From Mucor racemosus (taxonomy: Eukaryota > Mucoromycota > Mucoromycetes > Mucorales > Mucoraceae), in assembly GCA_027405735.1 (NCBI GenBank), contig JAPEHQ010000009.1, forward strand, positions 434,001 to 498,000: a DNA stretch of 64,000 nt, given 5' to 3'. Positions 23,700-35,795 of the stretch are shown here, piece after piece. A program made the translations under genes and the position numbers. Under the pieces are notes generated by a model. The model ran no database searches. It was not told where the DNA came from and saw only the letters and a program-made list of their open reading frames with translations. Position 1 is the stretch's first letter, and every line of letters begins with the position of its first letter.

Positions 23700-24664
23700 A
23701 TTCATTTAAAAAATTGCAGAAGAAGCGAGCACGTAGAGCAACATCGTAACTGAGCATAATAGCAAGAGTAAACGGTTAAGTCTCTTATACTATGGTATAT
23801 CTAAGTTTTAAATAATGAAAAAGCGTTTTTTTATAACTTTTTGTATATTTAACCACGCGCGATCTGAAAATTCAGACTTTGTAGCGGACATTTTTTGGGG
23901 CCCATTTCATCCTTACTAACACTCATGATTTTGATCAAAAAACAGAAAAATCAATTTTTGATACCAAAATCAACGTTTAAATGTACTACATTGTGAGAGA
24001 AAATTGTAGCCATAACTAATACACATTTTATAAAAGCTTAATATTAAATGTTAAGTAACGAAATTTAGCATTTTTGGCCCAAAAACGGTTTTTTGATTAA
24101 AGGATTTTTATGCAATATTTTGCAATAAAAATGTTTATTGTTTTTTATTGAGAAAATAGAGCGCTAAATTCTGTATGTGTGTATATTTTTTGTTTTTATA
24201 ATTGGTAGTATAATTAACTCTAGATTTGCAAAATCAGAAAAAAAAAATTAAAAAATGTCAAAATTGATGATCTCGACAAAAATAATTCTTTAAATTAATA
24301 TCCCGATTATAAGCCTTGTAAGTCTTAAAAATAAGAGATTTTATAACACTTGAGAAATTTTTCAAAAATTTATGATGCTGTACCCACTTGATTTGAGCTT
24401 ATTACTATTAATCTTTATACATCATATTAATATTGTGTGGTAGTTTATTTGATGATAATATAGTCCTACTTGATAATTAATGCGCTAGAGGTGATTTACA
24501 TTAAGTTTTAGTCTTACCTCTCGAATATCATAAACATTAACGTGGCCATCACTGGAACCTATTGCTACCTTTTTACCGTCTGTGTCCCTAGCTAATTTAT
24601 TCAATGCTTTACCAAAACCAACTTAAGTACTTGCAAATTGTTCCTCGGTATTTGCATTCAAATT
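23700..24664 (-). repeat. Repeat R1, copy B, with the longest dynein intermediate chain fragment
   Basis: On the minus strand this repeats the R1 sequence of copies A and C. It extends further into the gene fragment on one side and, on the other, into the roughly 100-bp segment that flanks copy C (about 23700-23800). The non-coding core from about 23810 to 24510 aligns over its full length. Confidence 0.82.
24518..24664 (-). pseudogene. Captured exon of a dynein intermediate-chain-like gene
   Basis: A 147-nt segment is bounded by splice-like signals (TTATAG before, GAG then GTAAGA after). It reads NLNANTEEQFAST, a stop codon, then VGFGKALNKLARDTDGKKVA and IGSSDGHVNVYDIRE. This matches the last WD40 repeat of cytoplasmic dynein 1 intermediate chains (ALNKLxWDxxGKKxAxGSSDGHVYVYD). 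The in-frame TAA, and an arginine where a tryptophan is expected, mark it as non-functional. No upstream or downstream exons were found nearby. Confidence 0.72.
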
Positions 24665-25312
24665 CTATAATAAATTAAATTAACTGGTTCCATTTACAGT
24701 AGTGATATCAAACGTATCATCAGCACGCCTTATGATAAATGTCAATCTAAACTTAGAAATGTCCCACTGTCATTGTTATACAGTAAGCTATGAAAAGCTT
24801 GATTTTTACTAATACAGCAATTCAATAAAAAACAAAATGATACTAATAGCATATGGTGGGTATCTAAGATCTAAGTAAGTTTGATGAAGTATGTTTTTAA
24901 ACCCTTTTAAAAATCCTGAAGCAAATACAACGTCTTGGTCCTGTAATTTCTATCCATCAAAATGTTGCGATTTCCATTACACAATGAATGCACCTTTTAT
25001 ATATCTTGGCCTTGATGTACATTGTTGGGTATCAGCTTTTTACCAGCTTTATTTTCTCTAATTCATTAATATCCAGTCATATTGAAGGATGATTTTCAGC
25101 ACAATAAAAAAAAAAGAATAAATGCTTCAAGAGTTTTTTGCATATCAAATTATGCGATTTAGTAGCAATTATTGCACTTAGTAATAATTTTTGAACTTAT
25201 CGATGTTAATCAGAACTATTAGTATTTTCATTCAAAAAAAGTAAGCTTTGCTTTGTACATTTACATTCACCCATTCAATAAATGACATTCCATTTATTGT
25301 CCATTATATTTA

Positions 25313-25498
25313 TCAACCGACTTCACCTTGATTCGATACATTTGCCAAATAAATGCCTAAATTATTACACTTGAGCCACCAGGTATCGTCACAAAAAAAT
25401 CTCGTACAGGTCAACGAAGCATTACAATTTGGATCATTTTTTTTTGGGTTCATATATTTGAGCTCTCTCACACATTCATAGATCTCTACATGAACCAT
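25313..25498 (-). other. Short open frame of unknown meaning inside the candidate TIR element
   Basis: A 61-codon frame begins with ATG and reads MVHVEIYECVRELKYMNP, later CNASLTCTRFFCDDTWWLK. Its cysteine and tryptophan content is unusual for random AT-rich DNA. No family is recognised and no matching neighbouring frame exists. It may be a transposase remnant or chance. Confidence 0.25.
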
Positions 25499-26478
25499 AT
25501 ATCTATCTGTTCAATTTAACTGAAATACATTGGCGCTAACATCCTACTTGGTAAAACGCCTTACGTACTTTACTGCGAATCAATACAACTAATTTGATGC
25601 TAGTTTAGCATCAGCAGTTGAATCAGATAAATTTGAGATTAGATAACTCCTATGAATAGTTTTGCATATCATGAGCTAATAATGGACCGCTATTATAGAT
25701 ACGCTAAACAAGTACGGTGAGTTAACTCTAATGGACGAACGAGTCGATTAGTAGTATAAAAAATATTGAAATCAAATAAATATAGTAATTGAATGATCAA
25801 GAAATTACAAACCATGTAAATTTGTATAATTGGATTGTTTCAAGCGTTTTGAGCTGAATACGACTTTACTTTTGGCTTATAAAAATTGATTTATTAGTAA
25901 AGTCAATTAACAAACTAATAAGTAATGATTATATTGTACTTTTGATAGTTGGTAGTGGTTTACTAGGCAACATCATTTTGTTTTCCTCTTCTTGGCTGTT
26001 GCCTGTTGTTGGTCATTAAATAGAAACAAATATTTTTTAGAAACTAGATAAAGTAACATGAGTTTATTCATTCATTCAAATCAAGTCAATACTATACATA
26101 CTTTTATAATCATCAATTTCTCTGCAGGTAGTAGGTTTCGACTTTAGGCCAAAAAAGCATTGATTATAACGAAGATGATGGAAAAAATGGCTAAGTCTTG
26201 GATACTTTTATTTTCAGAAAAAAATATTATTATAACATGCCCTTAACATTTACAGTTAATAATTTATTTCCAAATAAATAATAGGAAAAACATGTAATTG
26301 TAAGTGCTGCTTGATTTCAGTTTATAGAAGATATTGGTTTTTCTGTTGTAGTTTTAAACATAAAGAAAAGAGCTGAGAAAAGAGTAGGGAAGAAAAATAT
26401 TTTGTGTGTTACAAATGATATATCAGAAGTTTACCCAGATGTAGAAATCCAGGAACAACTATTGAAATCCAACATGGC

Positions 26479-26509
26479 ATGACATTTAGTAACTCATACT
26501 AAATGTCAT
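26479..26509. repeat. Perfect 13-bp inverted repeat with 5-nt loop
   Basis: ATGACATTTAGTA at 26479-26491 and its exact complement at 26497-26509 are separated by ACTCA. The meaning is unknown. It is not followed by a T-run and there is no gene beside it, so a terminator role is unlikely. Confidence 0.75.
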
Positions 26510-28822
26510 ACATAACCACTAGCATTAACAGCGACTATCAGGAACCTTCAGGAACACTTGGCAACAATGAAACATAAGCAATCCTACATCTTATCCAAAT
26601 GATACAATCACAGATTCCCAATTCCACAAATTCCATTGCATATGATTTGTTCCCAAATCATATCAAGTACCTCAATACCCGACAATTTATTAATAATATT
26701 AATAATCATATAACTATTTAGAAAACATATAAATATGAAGCATCAATGAATTAATAAAATGTATCTTTTAGCAGAGTATTTTTATATTAGTATCTTTTGA
26801 TATAAAAACAAACATGAATTTACAAAGGCATAAATACTTTTAGTGTTACCAAACAGGTTGTTGTCGTTGTTACCCGAAAAAAGAACATGGGCAGAACTCT
26901 TTCAAACTCCAAATTTCAAATTGATATATCTCGTCAATAATAAGGCAATTTTGCTGAATCAGAGTAACTCACATCTGCTTTAAACCATTTAAATTAGTAT
27001 TGTTATTAATTATATTATGATTGATATACTTTAATAAATTGACTAAAAAACCTTGATCTCATTGCTCTGCTCATCTGGGCTTCCTGATCTGCACAAATGT
27101 TTTTATTCTACCCATCTGTGCAGATCACTATGCCCATAAAAAGCATAGTTCGGCCGTAGTGAAATGGTAATACAAATATATTACGCTAAATTGGTACCAA
27201 TTTGGCTACCTCTAGATGGCCCTCAGCCAGATACAATATACAATACACTTACCTTTCCAATTCTATATACAGTATAACACAATTATAAAGCATACCATTA
27301 GATATAGAATTGGTCAGACAGGTTTTTAAGAGTGTATAAACATGTATGTGTTAAGAACGCAGGACTTCAAAATAAAGAACTTTTCAGGGTAATACCAATA
27401 TATACCAGGTATCTAATATAAATTAAGCAGCACATTTTTGCAAGGTTTATTTTGCTCTTACCACTTTCAAAAAACTGGAGGCGATCCAAATATTTATTAG
27501 AAAAGATACAGCAAGCTTAAAGAAGACTAAATAATTTGTTGTATAATTATCATCTTCTACGACCTATACACATTACATCTGTTGGTGCTGTATAAATCCC
27601 ATAATGTAGGCTCGGTTACCGGAGTAACTCAATTATATTGGCATAACTATGATTCCGGTATCTATAAAGAATAACACATACTGCACTATCAACTAATAGC
27701 CTGTATAAATACAGTGTATTAATGGATAATATATCTATTAATTTATACCGTCACTTCAAGCAGTCCTTATCTACTAATCTGTTGTTAGTATATAAACCCC
27801 ATCTCACGAACTCGTGAATGAAAAAATAAGGATCAGTTTAGTTTTGATCTCTTAGTTTGACCCACGGTTAAATAACTGATATCTATCAAGACCTTATTTT
27901 GTTTTATTATTTTTAATTATTCTAGCATATCAGATATATGCTCAAATAAAACATTAGGATAGATTAGTTTATTTCACTATGAAGATGATATTGTAAAAAA
28001 TAGTTATTATATACCTAATACCTTACGTAGACAGCATTTACATGGTTTGGCTAATACAAATCAAGTCAGTTGCTATTCATACAAAATAACACAAATTATT
28101 TATCCATTGGGTATTCTTTGAGGAAATTTAATCAACAATCAGGGTACCGTGTTAGTTTTTAAGATAATAGTAAAGACATTGTTAATAAACATTTATCGTA
28201 ATTATTATAAGACTTTATGAACAAAAGATCTTTATGAATGAGATGAAGACAGCCTAATAAAATGGTGCAAAGATTATAATCAAAAATAGAACTATTACCA
28301 TGCTTACTTTATTCAGCTCAAATAAAAAATTTTGAAACAATAAGAAAAGAAATTAGATCCACAGATTTTTTTTGGCTCATTTATAAACTCCTGGGCGTTT
28401 TTTTATTACAAATTGAATACGCAGTCCACATTTTTGCCATTAGTCACTCTTTCAAAAAATATGCCGAACATTCTCCGGGTGCAGCGATCTAATAGCATTT
28501 TCAAGCTGTAAATTTTTTAGAAAAAATCACCGGACAGCCCGGACGTGGCTGTTTAAATATATCAAGCAGAGGTGAGATGCGGGTATCGAAGTTTTATACA
28601 AAAATTAAGGTTCGACTGTATAATTAATTATTCAAAGACTTATTTTCTATAAAGTATAAAATACAATAATATACAACATTCGTCTAATAACGGGGTTAAC
28701 TTAAAAAGTGTATATAAGATGGTACAACCGGATTCAAAAAAAGTCTACAAAATCATAGATTTTTAAGGGCTTATAAAAGTAGAATATACATGATTGATAT
28801 TCATTTAATCTTAAAATATATA

Positions 28823-29286
28823 CAGTCGTGATTCGATTTAGTAGACTCGTCGGTGGAAAAAAGTATCCATTAAATCGAATTTTCCACTAAATCGAATGTT
28901 GCCTTTTAATTTAAACATCTACCATAAAAAAGGTGCAGTTTTGTTTAAACTTGCAACATTTCCTAAAGATGAAATAATCGCAAATACAGTAGATCTAACC
29001 AAACGAGTATCAGATCTTAATTATCAAAATAAAACGTCTCAAAAGAATTTATAATCTTAATTTCGTATGAATTTCTATTAATCTAATGCTTAGTAATACA
29101 AATCTGCCTCATCACAAAATAATATTTTTCGGTTTTAGTGGACTGGTGGAACAAGGTACTCCATTAAATCATTGATACGATTTAGTGGATTTAAACAGTA
29201 AAATTACGAAAAAAAACAGTGAAAAAAAAAGTTTCCATAAATCGAATTTCCCTTATTTTTGAGTCCACTAAATTGAATCACAATTT
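28823..29286. mobile_element. MITE, second copy of the pogo-like family (about 464 bp)
   Basis: The left end CAGTCGTGATTCGATTTAGT is preceded by TA. The right end is a decayed version of the inverted terminus (ACTAAATTGAATCACAA), followed by TTA. Internal terminal-motif copies lie near 28890, 29150 and 29190, as in the copy at 11018. The decay of the right end suggests an older insertion. Confidence 0.72.
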
Positions 29287-31842
29287 TATCCATCTTATTG
29301 AAATACATGTTGGTATTTTTTATTCGAAAAGGATCTTCTTATAAATTGGTTTTATATATATTTATTAAGAAAAAAGAATGTCAGAAAAAAAATTATTTTT
29401 AAAAATTTACCCAGAAGCAAGCAAACACTTTATTATTCTTTCATTACTAACAGTGTGGAAAAGGCAAAGGTATTCACAGAAAAAAAGTATAAAAAAACAA
29501 TAGGAATTCGACTAGATAACATTAGAGGTTTATTATCAAGTTAAATTCTACTTGAGGACTTTTGTAGTAAATAAATGTCCTCTTTATATAGTTTTCATCA
29601 GAGAGAGATTAGGTAATCATTCCTAGATCCATACACAGCCAATAATACCCCTTGCCAGATATAAGTCTTGATAGTAACCAATCGGTGTATTTATAGAGTT
29701 CATAGGTCCTTGACCATCATAATGGTGTGATCAGATCCACATTATTGTTGTATTCCACCTACTAGTATCATACATTATCACCTTCTACAGTATCAATACA
29801 TTTTACAATCTATTGACTACGACATGTATTGAAGTGCAAGTCTTGATATCGGATGATATAAGAAACTCCTAGCGTACCAAGTTTAACCCAGTAATTACCA
29901 AGAACGCTTGGACCTCAATTATGACACCACATTATTTCATCCCAGCAGTTAACCAATCAAGTAGCTATCAAATCAACATCCAAGCATATTTAGCGCAGCA
30001 TTAAACCAAGACAACTCACAAGCTCTGCAAGAACGGTTAAATTATGATTGATCCATTTCAATCCATAGATTACTATCAAACAGATCTAATGGTTCAATTG
30101 TGTCTTAAATTTCATCTCAGGATCTCAATGTCAAATCAATATAAAAGGCCATACTTCTATATCTAAATAAACGATATCTTGTTTTTATTATACAGTTGAA
30201 GAACTGATTAATTACTCATTCTTTTATAATTGTATTCTTTTTTAAGTATTATTTATCAATCCTAAAAATATACGACAAAGCATATGGATATTGTATGAAT
30301 ACAATTAAATCATGCTTCTATCATTTAATAGTAGATAACAATAGCATAATAATAAACGTATGGAATGAAGCATTATTGTCTGATTTGCATGTTGAATATC
30401 ATTATTTGACATTGATAGATGTTCTAAATTGGTACATTAATTTGGTTACTCCTAATTCTGATAGAATACTGATGACAGTTATGGCGTAACTCTTAGATAC
30501 AATAAATCACAATTGATATAGATGCAGCAAAAATATAGTCTTATTGCGCACTATCCATATTTTTAATATAGAAGGATTTAAACTGCATCTTTTTCAAAAC
30601 TTTTTATTTACATCTTACTGCAGCGTGTATACTTTCTACAATAAAGTGAACTAAACTAAATTTCCATCACAAAATACCTAAATTAAATGCCATCTTATTG
30701 GAACTACGCTATCAAAGATAAGACTGTATAGTAATGATAGATAATTGCATTAAGACAGCAACGGTATAATACTCGAATAAAAAATGTTAGAATACTAAAA
30801 AAGTAATGTGGAATATCTCAAATAAAACATAAAAAATACATTCTTATCAAGTAGAACAAGTAAGGGCTGTTCTGAAAGCATAATTGACAGAATAATATTT
30901 AAAACACCGTTCTTAATCCACCAGATGTATGAATAATCAATCAACCCAACTTTTAGATTCAAACGTAATGGAATCATTGAAAATTGCAATACAATTTCCA
31001 GATACTGTAGTAAATAATCACCAAATAATATAACTATCCAGAGATAGAGACATAGAATAAACATTTTATTGCTAATTACCCATATTTTAATAAAGAAGGA
31101 TTTTAACAGTATTATTTTATTGCTTTTTTTACTCTTCATTTTACTGCATAATACAACACTTTATTTAACAAAAAATGTGATATGATAATGGTATTTACCT
31201 TGATAGATATTTGTTCTTTCTTTATGAAAATGTGCTTTTGTGTATACCAAAAGAATGAAACAGAGATAAAAAAAACAAAAAAATGAGATGCGATATAGTG
31301 AGAAAAGAGCGAGTATTTATAATAAAGGTTTTCCTGTGTATCGCCATCAGCAGTTTGATAAAAAAAAAACAGGCATGCATCATAAAATAGATAAAAAGGA
31401 GATATAGCGATTTAATCTCCAAACTATGATTTTGAAATAAAATTGCATTAGAAAACTTAATAACTATCTATTTTCTATTTATTTCAATTTAAAAAGTTGA
31501 GTGTTATATTTGTAATACGCAATAATTTATTGTATAAGGCTCAGCATATGCTTGTACTGATTATAATAATTATAAAACATTTCTAGCTTATGCATTTTTT
31601 TTTTGGTATTTATTCTGGAAAATTATTGATATAAACCATTTTTACATATTGCACTTTTTGTGCTCGGCTTATTGTTTACTATAATAACATCAAACATAAA
31701 TTAGGGATCCGATTTGCAAAAAACCTAAAATATATACGGACAAACAACATACTGAAAACTATTATTTGATGATATAAAAGCATGATTTTACAGTGACGAC
31801 AGTAAAATTGTACTCAATTACTGCCAAAATTCTGATCACCTG
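29287..31842. other. No gene recognised
   Basis: AT-rich DNA. A moderately GC-richer stretch at about 29560-30190 ends in CAATATAAAAGGCCATA and CTAAATAAACGATA, a TATA-box-plus-polyadenylation arrangement reminiscent of an LTR or promoter, but neither ends nor target duplication were found. The open frames at 30295-30489 and 30795-31139 show no recognisable features. Confidence 0.5.
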
Positions 31843-32114
31843 TGTAATGATCTGTAATTTTGGACTAACAACAAAGGTGGATAATATGCTTATAGTTATT
31901 ATTCTTGTTATTATAAATTGGTGATCATTGGATTGATGAAGGTTGGTGCTCTTATTTGTAATTTAGATATTTATTAGTGAATAAATATAAGTAAAGGGAG
32001 TGTAACAAGACAGATAAATCTACAAGGGATTATGTAATGATTTCCTTGTAGTATTTATATAAGGAATGAGGCAAGGTTTTGGATGAATGAAATTGAAATG
32101 TTTGACTCATTACA
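31843..32114 (+). mobile_element. Solo LTR (272 bp) with ACCTG target duplication
   Basis: The segment starts TGTAATGA and ends TCATTACA, a perfect 8-bp inverted terminus with TG and CA ends. It is flanked by ACCTG at 31838-31842 and 32115-32119. It contains a TATA-like TATTTATATAAGG near 32053 in the plus direction. Its sequence differs from the LTR pair at 21142 and 35535, so it belongs to another retrotransposon family. No internal region is present. Confidence 0.9.
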
Positions 32115-32384
32115 ACCTGAACCGAAAAAATCCCGTTTTGGAAAAAAATTATTTTTTGTATTTTCTCTTTCAATTATTACGTAAATATGCAGAGCCTATT
32201 AATTATTTTAGATAGAAATACGAGTTTGGCATTCAATAGTGATACTCATTCAAAAAAAATTCACCAAAAAAACGAGGTTTTGCAGAAATATCTAATTTAG
32301 GTATAACTAAATTCCAAATGGATAATTTCATGTAAAACTACAAAAATTCTGGTCATTTTGAGTTTAGGAAAGCTATTAGTCGTT

Positions 32385-33400
32385 CGATCTTGCTACGCTC
32401 ATGAATCACGGCAACGCCCTTGGGGGCTCGATTCTGCAGCTTTCTTAATGGATGTATCATATGATTGGCAGCTCTATCTTGTTACACTTAATTTTTATTG
32501 TTTCTAATGGTGGCCATGCTTATGTTTATGGCATTGGGGATATAGAAGAGGGAAAATAAAAAATTAATGTAAATCAACTTTACCGCGATAATTATAAAGT
32601 AAGACTATATTATCATCATATAAACTACCACACAATATTAGCATGCATAAAGATTTATAGTAATAAGCTCAAATCAAGTGGGTACAGCATCATAAATTTT
32701 TGAAAAATTTCTCAAGTATTATAAAATCTCTTATTTTTAAGACTTACAGAGCTTATAAACGGAATATTAATTCCAAAAATTATTCTTGCCCAGATGATCA
32801 ATTTTGACATTTTCTGATTTTTTTTTCTGATTTTGCAAATCTAGAGCTGATTATACTACCAATTATAAAAACAAAAAATATACACGTATACAGAATTTAG
32901 CGCTCTATTTGCTCAATAAAAAATAATAAACATTTTTATTGCAAAATATTACATGAAAATCCTTTAATCAAAAACCCGTTTTTGGGCCAAAAATGCTAAG
33001 TTTCATTACTTAACATTTAATATTAAGCTTTTATAAAATGCGTATTAGTTATGGCTACAATTTCGTCTCATAATGTAGTATATTTAAACGTTGATTTTGG
33101 TATCAAAAATTGATTTTTCTGTTTTTTGATCAAAATCATGAATGTTGGTAAGGATAAAATGAGCCCCAAAAAATGTCCGCTACAAAGTCTGAATTTTCAG
33201 ACCGCGCATGGTTAAATATAAGAAAAAGTTGAAAAAATAATTTTTATTTAAAAATTAAATATGTCATAGTATATAAGAGACCTAGCTGTTCGATCTCGCC
33301 ATGCTCAATTCTCAATTATGAATTATGTTGTCGCCCTGGGGGCTAGAGTTTGCAATTTTTTTCAGTGAATGTATGATATGACAGGCAGTTTTTCTACATT
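32385..33400 (+). repeat. Repeat R1, copy C, flanked by about 100-bp direct repeats
   Basis: The core aligns to copy A (32450-33250). A segment at 32385-32490 (GTTCGATCTTGCTACGCTCA, then CGCCCTTGGGGGCT) recurs in diverged form at 33287-33400 (GTTCGATCTCGCCATGCTCA, then CGCCCTGGGGGCT). The unit length is therefore about 900 bp, consistent with a partial tandem duplication or a repeated terminus. The dynein fragment (32503-32549) is more decayed than in A: it reads NGGHAYVYGIGDIE. Confidence 0.8.
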
Positions 33401-35467
33401 TTCTATATCAGTAAGCATTGTTACAAAGCACTAATATTATAGCTTAGATAAAACACTACATGCTCTAGTTCTACGGCATTGTGAAATGTGTTGGGATCCC
33501 TATTTTGATGAGGTTTGGCACTCTTACCGTAATTGCCCCCGAACGGAGCTGATTTTACATATTTTAAATTTTGAAGAGGATTTAAAGTCGATTAAAACGA
33601 ATCTAACATCAATTTTTTTATACTATTTCATCTCAAAGTAAATTTATACTTCCTAAAAAATTTTAATTGACACAATTCATCTAAATTATTCATTTTATCG
33701 CATATTTTTGCTAGCGGTCTATTTGAATAAAAATGCGATTTTACGTTCCGCATAAAATTCTCAAAAATACCCAAATAACGACAATTTTTCATAGTTGATG
33801 ATATATATCTCTTTCTTGCATTAAATAGTAAATAAAAAAATATAAGCTGATTTATACAGATGTCACTTTATGTATTTTAGGCTTTTTTTTTCAAAAATCA
33901 CAGGATATGTTTTACAACCATTTTTCTTCAAAAAATTCCTGTTATTTTATATGTAAAAAATAGTAAAAAATCACATTTTTGGAGTCAAAATATCGATTAG
34001 ACGATTTTGAACAATTTTTGCCTATATCTGTAAGGATTTGGAGGTCTATGTTGATTATGTTGTTTTTTATCACCAAAAAATCTAAGATGCAAATATAGTA
34101 AAAATGTATGTAATTAAAGAAATAGTTTCGACCTATTTTGAGCTTCAAGTTTGTGCAAAATATTTATAAAACAATCCTTCAAAAATGTTTTTTCCCGATG
34201 ATTTTGGGAGTAATATACTTGATTGTTATTTATTTTGATTAATATAGTTATATCTGTTTACTTTAATACATTTGTCTGACCAAGTAATGACAGACGCTGT
34301 AACATTTCATTTTATTTTACACTAAAACGCCTATTTGGAGGTAGTACGCATTTCTTCTTTTTAATCGGGATTTACTGTAATTGATAATATAGTATAAAGT
34401 TATCATAGTTCTTTTTAGTCGTTACAATTCATCTTCTTTTTAATTATTTGGAAAATATTGTAGTCGTATCAATGGAACCACCATATTATTATATTAACAA
34501 TTTTTTTCGAAATAAGAGTGTCAGCTGTTTTCTGTATTTATCTTTTAAATAAGACATGTCGTGGTATTTTACATATATTATCTAATATAAGGAATAGTTC
34601 TTATTACATACAGCGTTAGAGCATATAATTATTATTCAGAATAACGGTTGTTTATTGTACCTCTAATTTGATCTAAAACGACACAACTTTGACTACTGTA
34701 AAATATTGTAAACTTTCTTTAAAATTACTAAAAAATAATCTCTAAATCTTAGTATTAGTTTTACGTTCTTTTGAATGATGTCAATACTGCGCACGTTTAC
34801 TTAGTAATTACCCTCCTCGCCACCTTATATAATGTTCAAAACACTAGTAATTCGTCTTCTTTTCAACCATTAATACAATAAATCTATCAATTTTGGAGAT
34901 TCTGAGAATTATTATACATTAAACTGAAAAGAAAATTGGAAACATTAATTAGCATTTTCAGTCGCCAAAAATATCAAAATTGCTTATAAATGGGGATATA
35001 TATGAAAATCGAGTAAACATCATTTTGCCTTTTTCTTATTTATGCCCAAAACTATAGAATACTAAAAATATATGGCTCTATTCAAATAATTTTTGATAGC
35101 CCTAGATATGTCTGTGAATGAAGTATATACCGTATCTCTCAAAACATAATCGAAATTAACAGCCATTCGTATTTATTAAAAAATAGTATATGCTTAGATT
35201 TCGTAATTTACAGTAGTAGGCTGCATTATGTTGTTAAAAATAAGGTATACAGGAAGGTTCCAGATAATAGTTTAGGTTTAATAAATTAGATCTGTATAGT
35301 GGATACATGGTGAATGGCAAATTGATCTTGATTACAACATACAGTATATTGTTTTTTTGCAAAGTTCCTTCAGACTATGCAGTAAAAATAGTTTTATATA
35401 TAACATCGAGTAGTATATGATTGAATGTCTCAGTGTAATTCTACTTAATAATTATGAAAATTAACTA
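33401..35467. other. No gene recognised
   Basis: AT-rich intergenic DNA without an open frame that has domain features. The short minus frame at 33942-34148 looks random. Confidence 0.55.
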
Positions 35468-35795
35468 CAGTCGTGAGTCGTGATTCGATTTTGTGGAATC
35501 GCTGGGAGGGAGAAAAGTGTCCACAAAATCGAATTGTTATGTCAATATTAAATCTTAGGTCGCACATTCAAGGTTTCGGTCAATATTTGATATTATGGTA
35601 TGTCAACAGGTGTCCGCATTGATTTACATGCGTCCTAGTTAATTGGTGTAATGTCCTTAGATAGTAGTTCTGTGTAATAATTATAATGAAAGGTATATAA
35701 ATACATCCTCTGGATGTATTGTTAATAAAAGGAGGTGTAGTATTTTGGCAAGATTATTTCTTAAAACCGTTTTGGAACTTCACGAATCACAACTG
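35468..35795. mobile_element. Short MITE of the pogo-like family, split by an LTR
   Basis: The element begins with CAGTCGTGAGTCGTGATTCG after a TA and ends CGAATCACAACTG before a TA. Without the LTR it is only about 75 bp and folds into a hairpin whose interior (GGGAGGGAGAAAAGTGTCCA) matches the right terminus of the 11018 copy. The first bases show a small local duplication (CGTGAGTCGTGA). The LTR at 35535-35782 sits within its right arm. Confidence 0.8.
35535..35782 (+). mobile_element. Solo LTR (248 bp) with CGAAT target duplication
   Basis: It starts TGTTATGTC and ends GGAACTTCA and is flanked by CGAAT at 35530-35534 and 35783-35787. A TATA box (GTATATAAATACATCC) and AATAAAAG lie in the plus orientation. 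It is of the same family as the minus-strand LTR at 21142-21361. The target site is the arm of a MITE, which gives the order of insertion. Confidence 0.92.

Larger units (their letters stand above)
22395..27161. mobile_element. Candidate non-autonomous DNA transposon with CACTAC termini (about 4.8 kb)
   Basis: The left end reads CACTACGGCCAACCTGTGCT and the right end, inverted, reads CACTACGGCCGAACTATGCT, that is 16 of about 20 positions agree. Inside the left end are many copies of a GTGGGCACAAC-like motif (22430-22660), and the right end carries CTGCACAGATGGG and TGTGCAGATC; such subterminal repeats are typical of CACTA-type elements. No transposase frame is present. I could not find a clear target duplication (TCA on the left, AAA on the right), so the boundaries are tentative. 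It encloses R1 copy B with the dynein gene fragment. Confidence 0.4.
21891..28822. other. Gene-poor interval, AT-rich, with a possible large TIR element
   Basis: No intact gene is supported. It contains a candidate terminal-inverted-repeat element (22395-27161) that encloses repeat R1 copy B, a short cysteine/tryptophan-containing frame at 25313-25498, a perfect hairpin (26479-26509) and AT-rich sequence. The part from 27162 to 28822 shows nothing I can assign; a TATATAAACCCC-containing stretch near 27790 may be an old LTR, but its ends were not found. Confidence 0.55.

Noticed and set aside
27590..27900. LTR-like stretch with TATATAAACCCC and AATAAGG
   Set aside because: No TG/CA ends with matching target duplication were found.
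31222..31422. Small hydrophobic minus-strand frame as a membrane protein gene
   Set aside because: Its composition follows the local T-rich strand, there are no neighbouring exons and no similarity to known families.
32385..32450. Possible tRNA because of GGCTCGATTC, similar to a T-arm
   Set aside because: No matching acceptor stem, anticodon arm or D-arm could be folded; the sequence is part of repeat R1.
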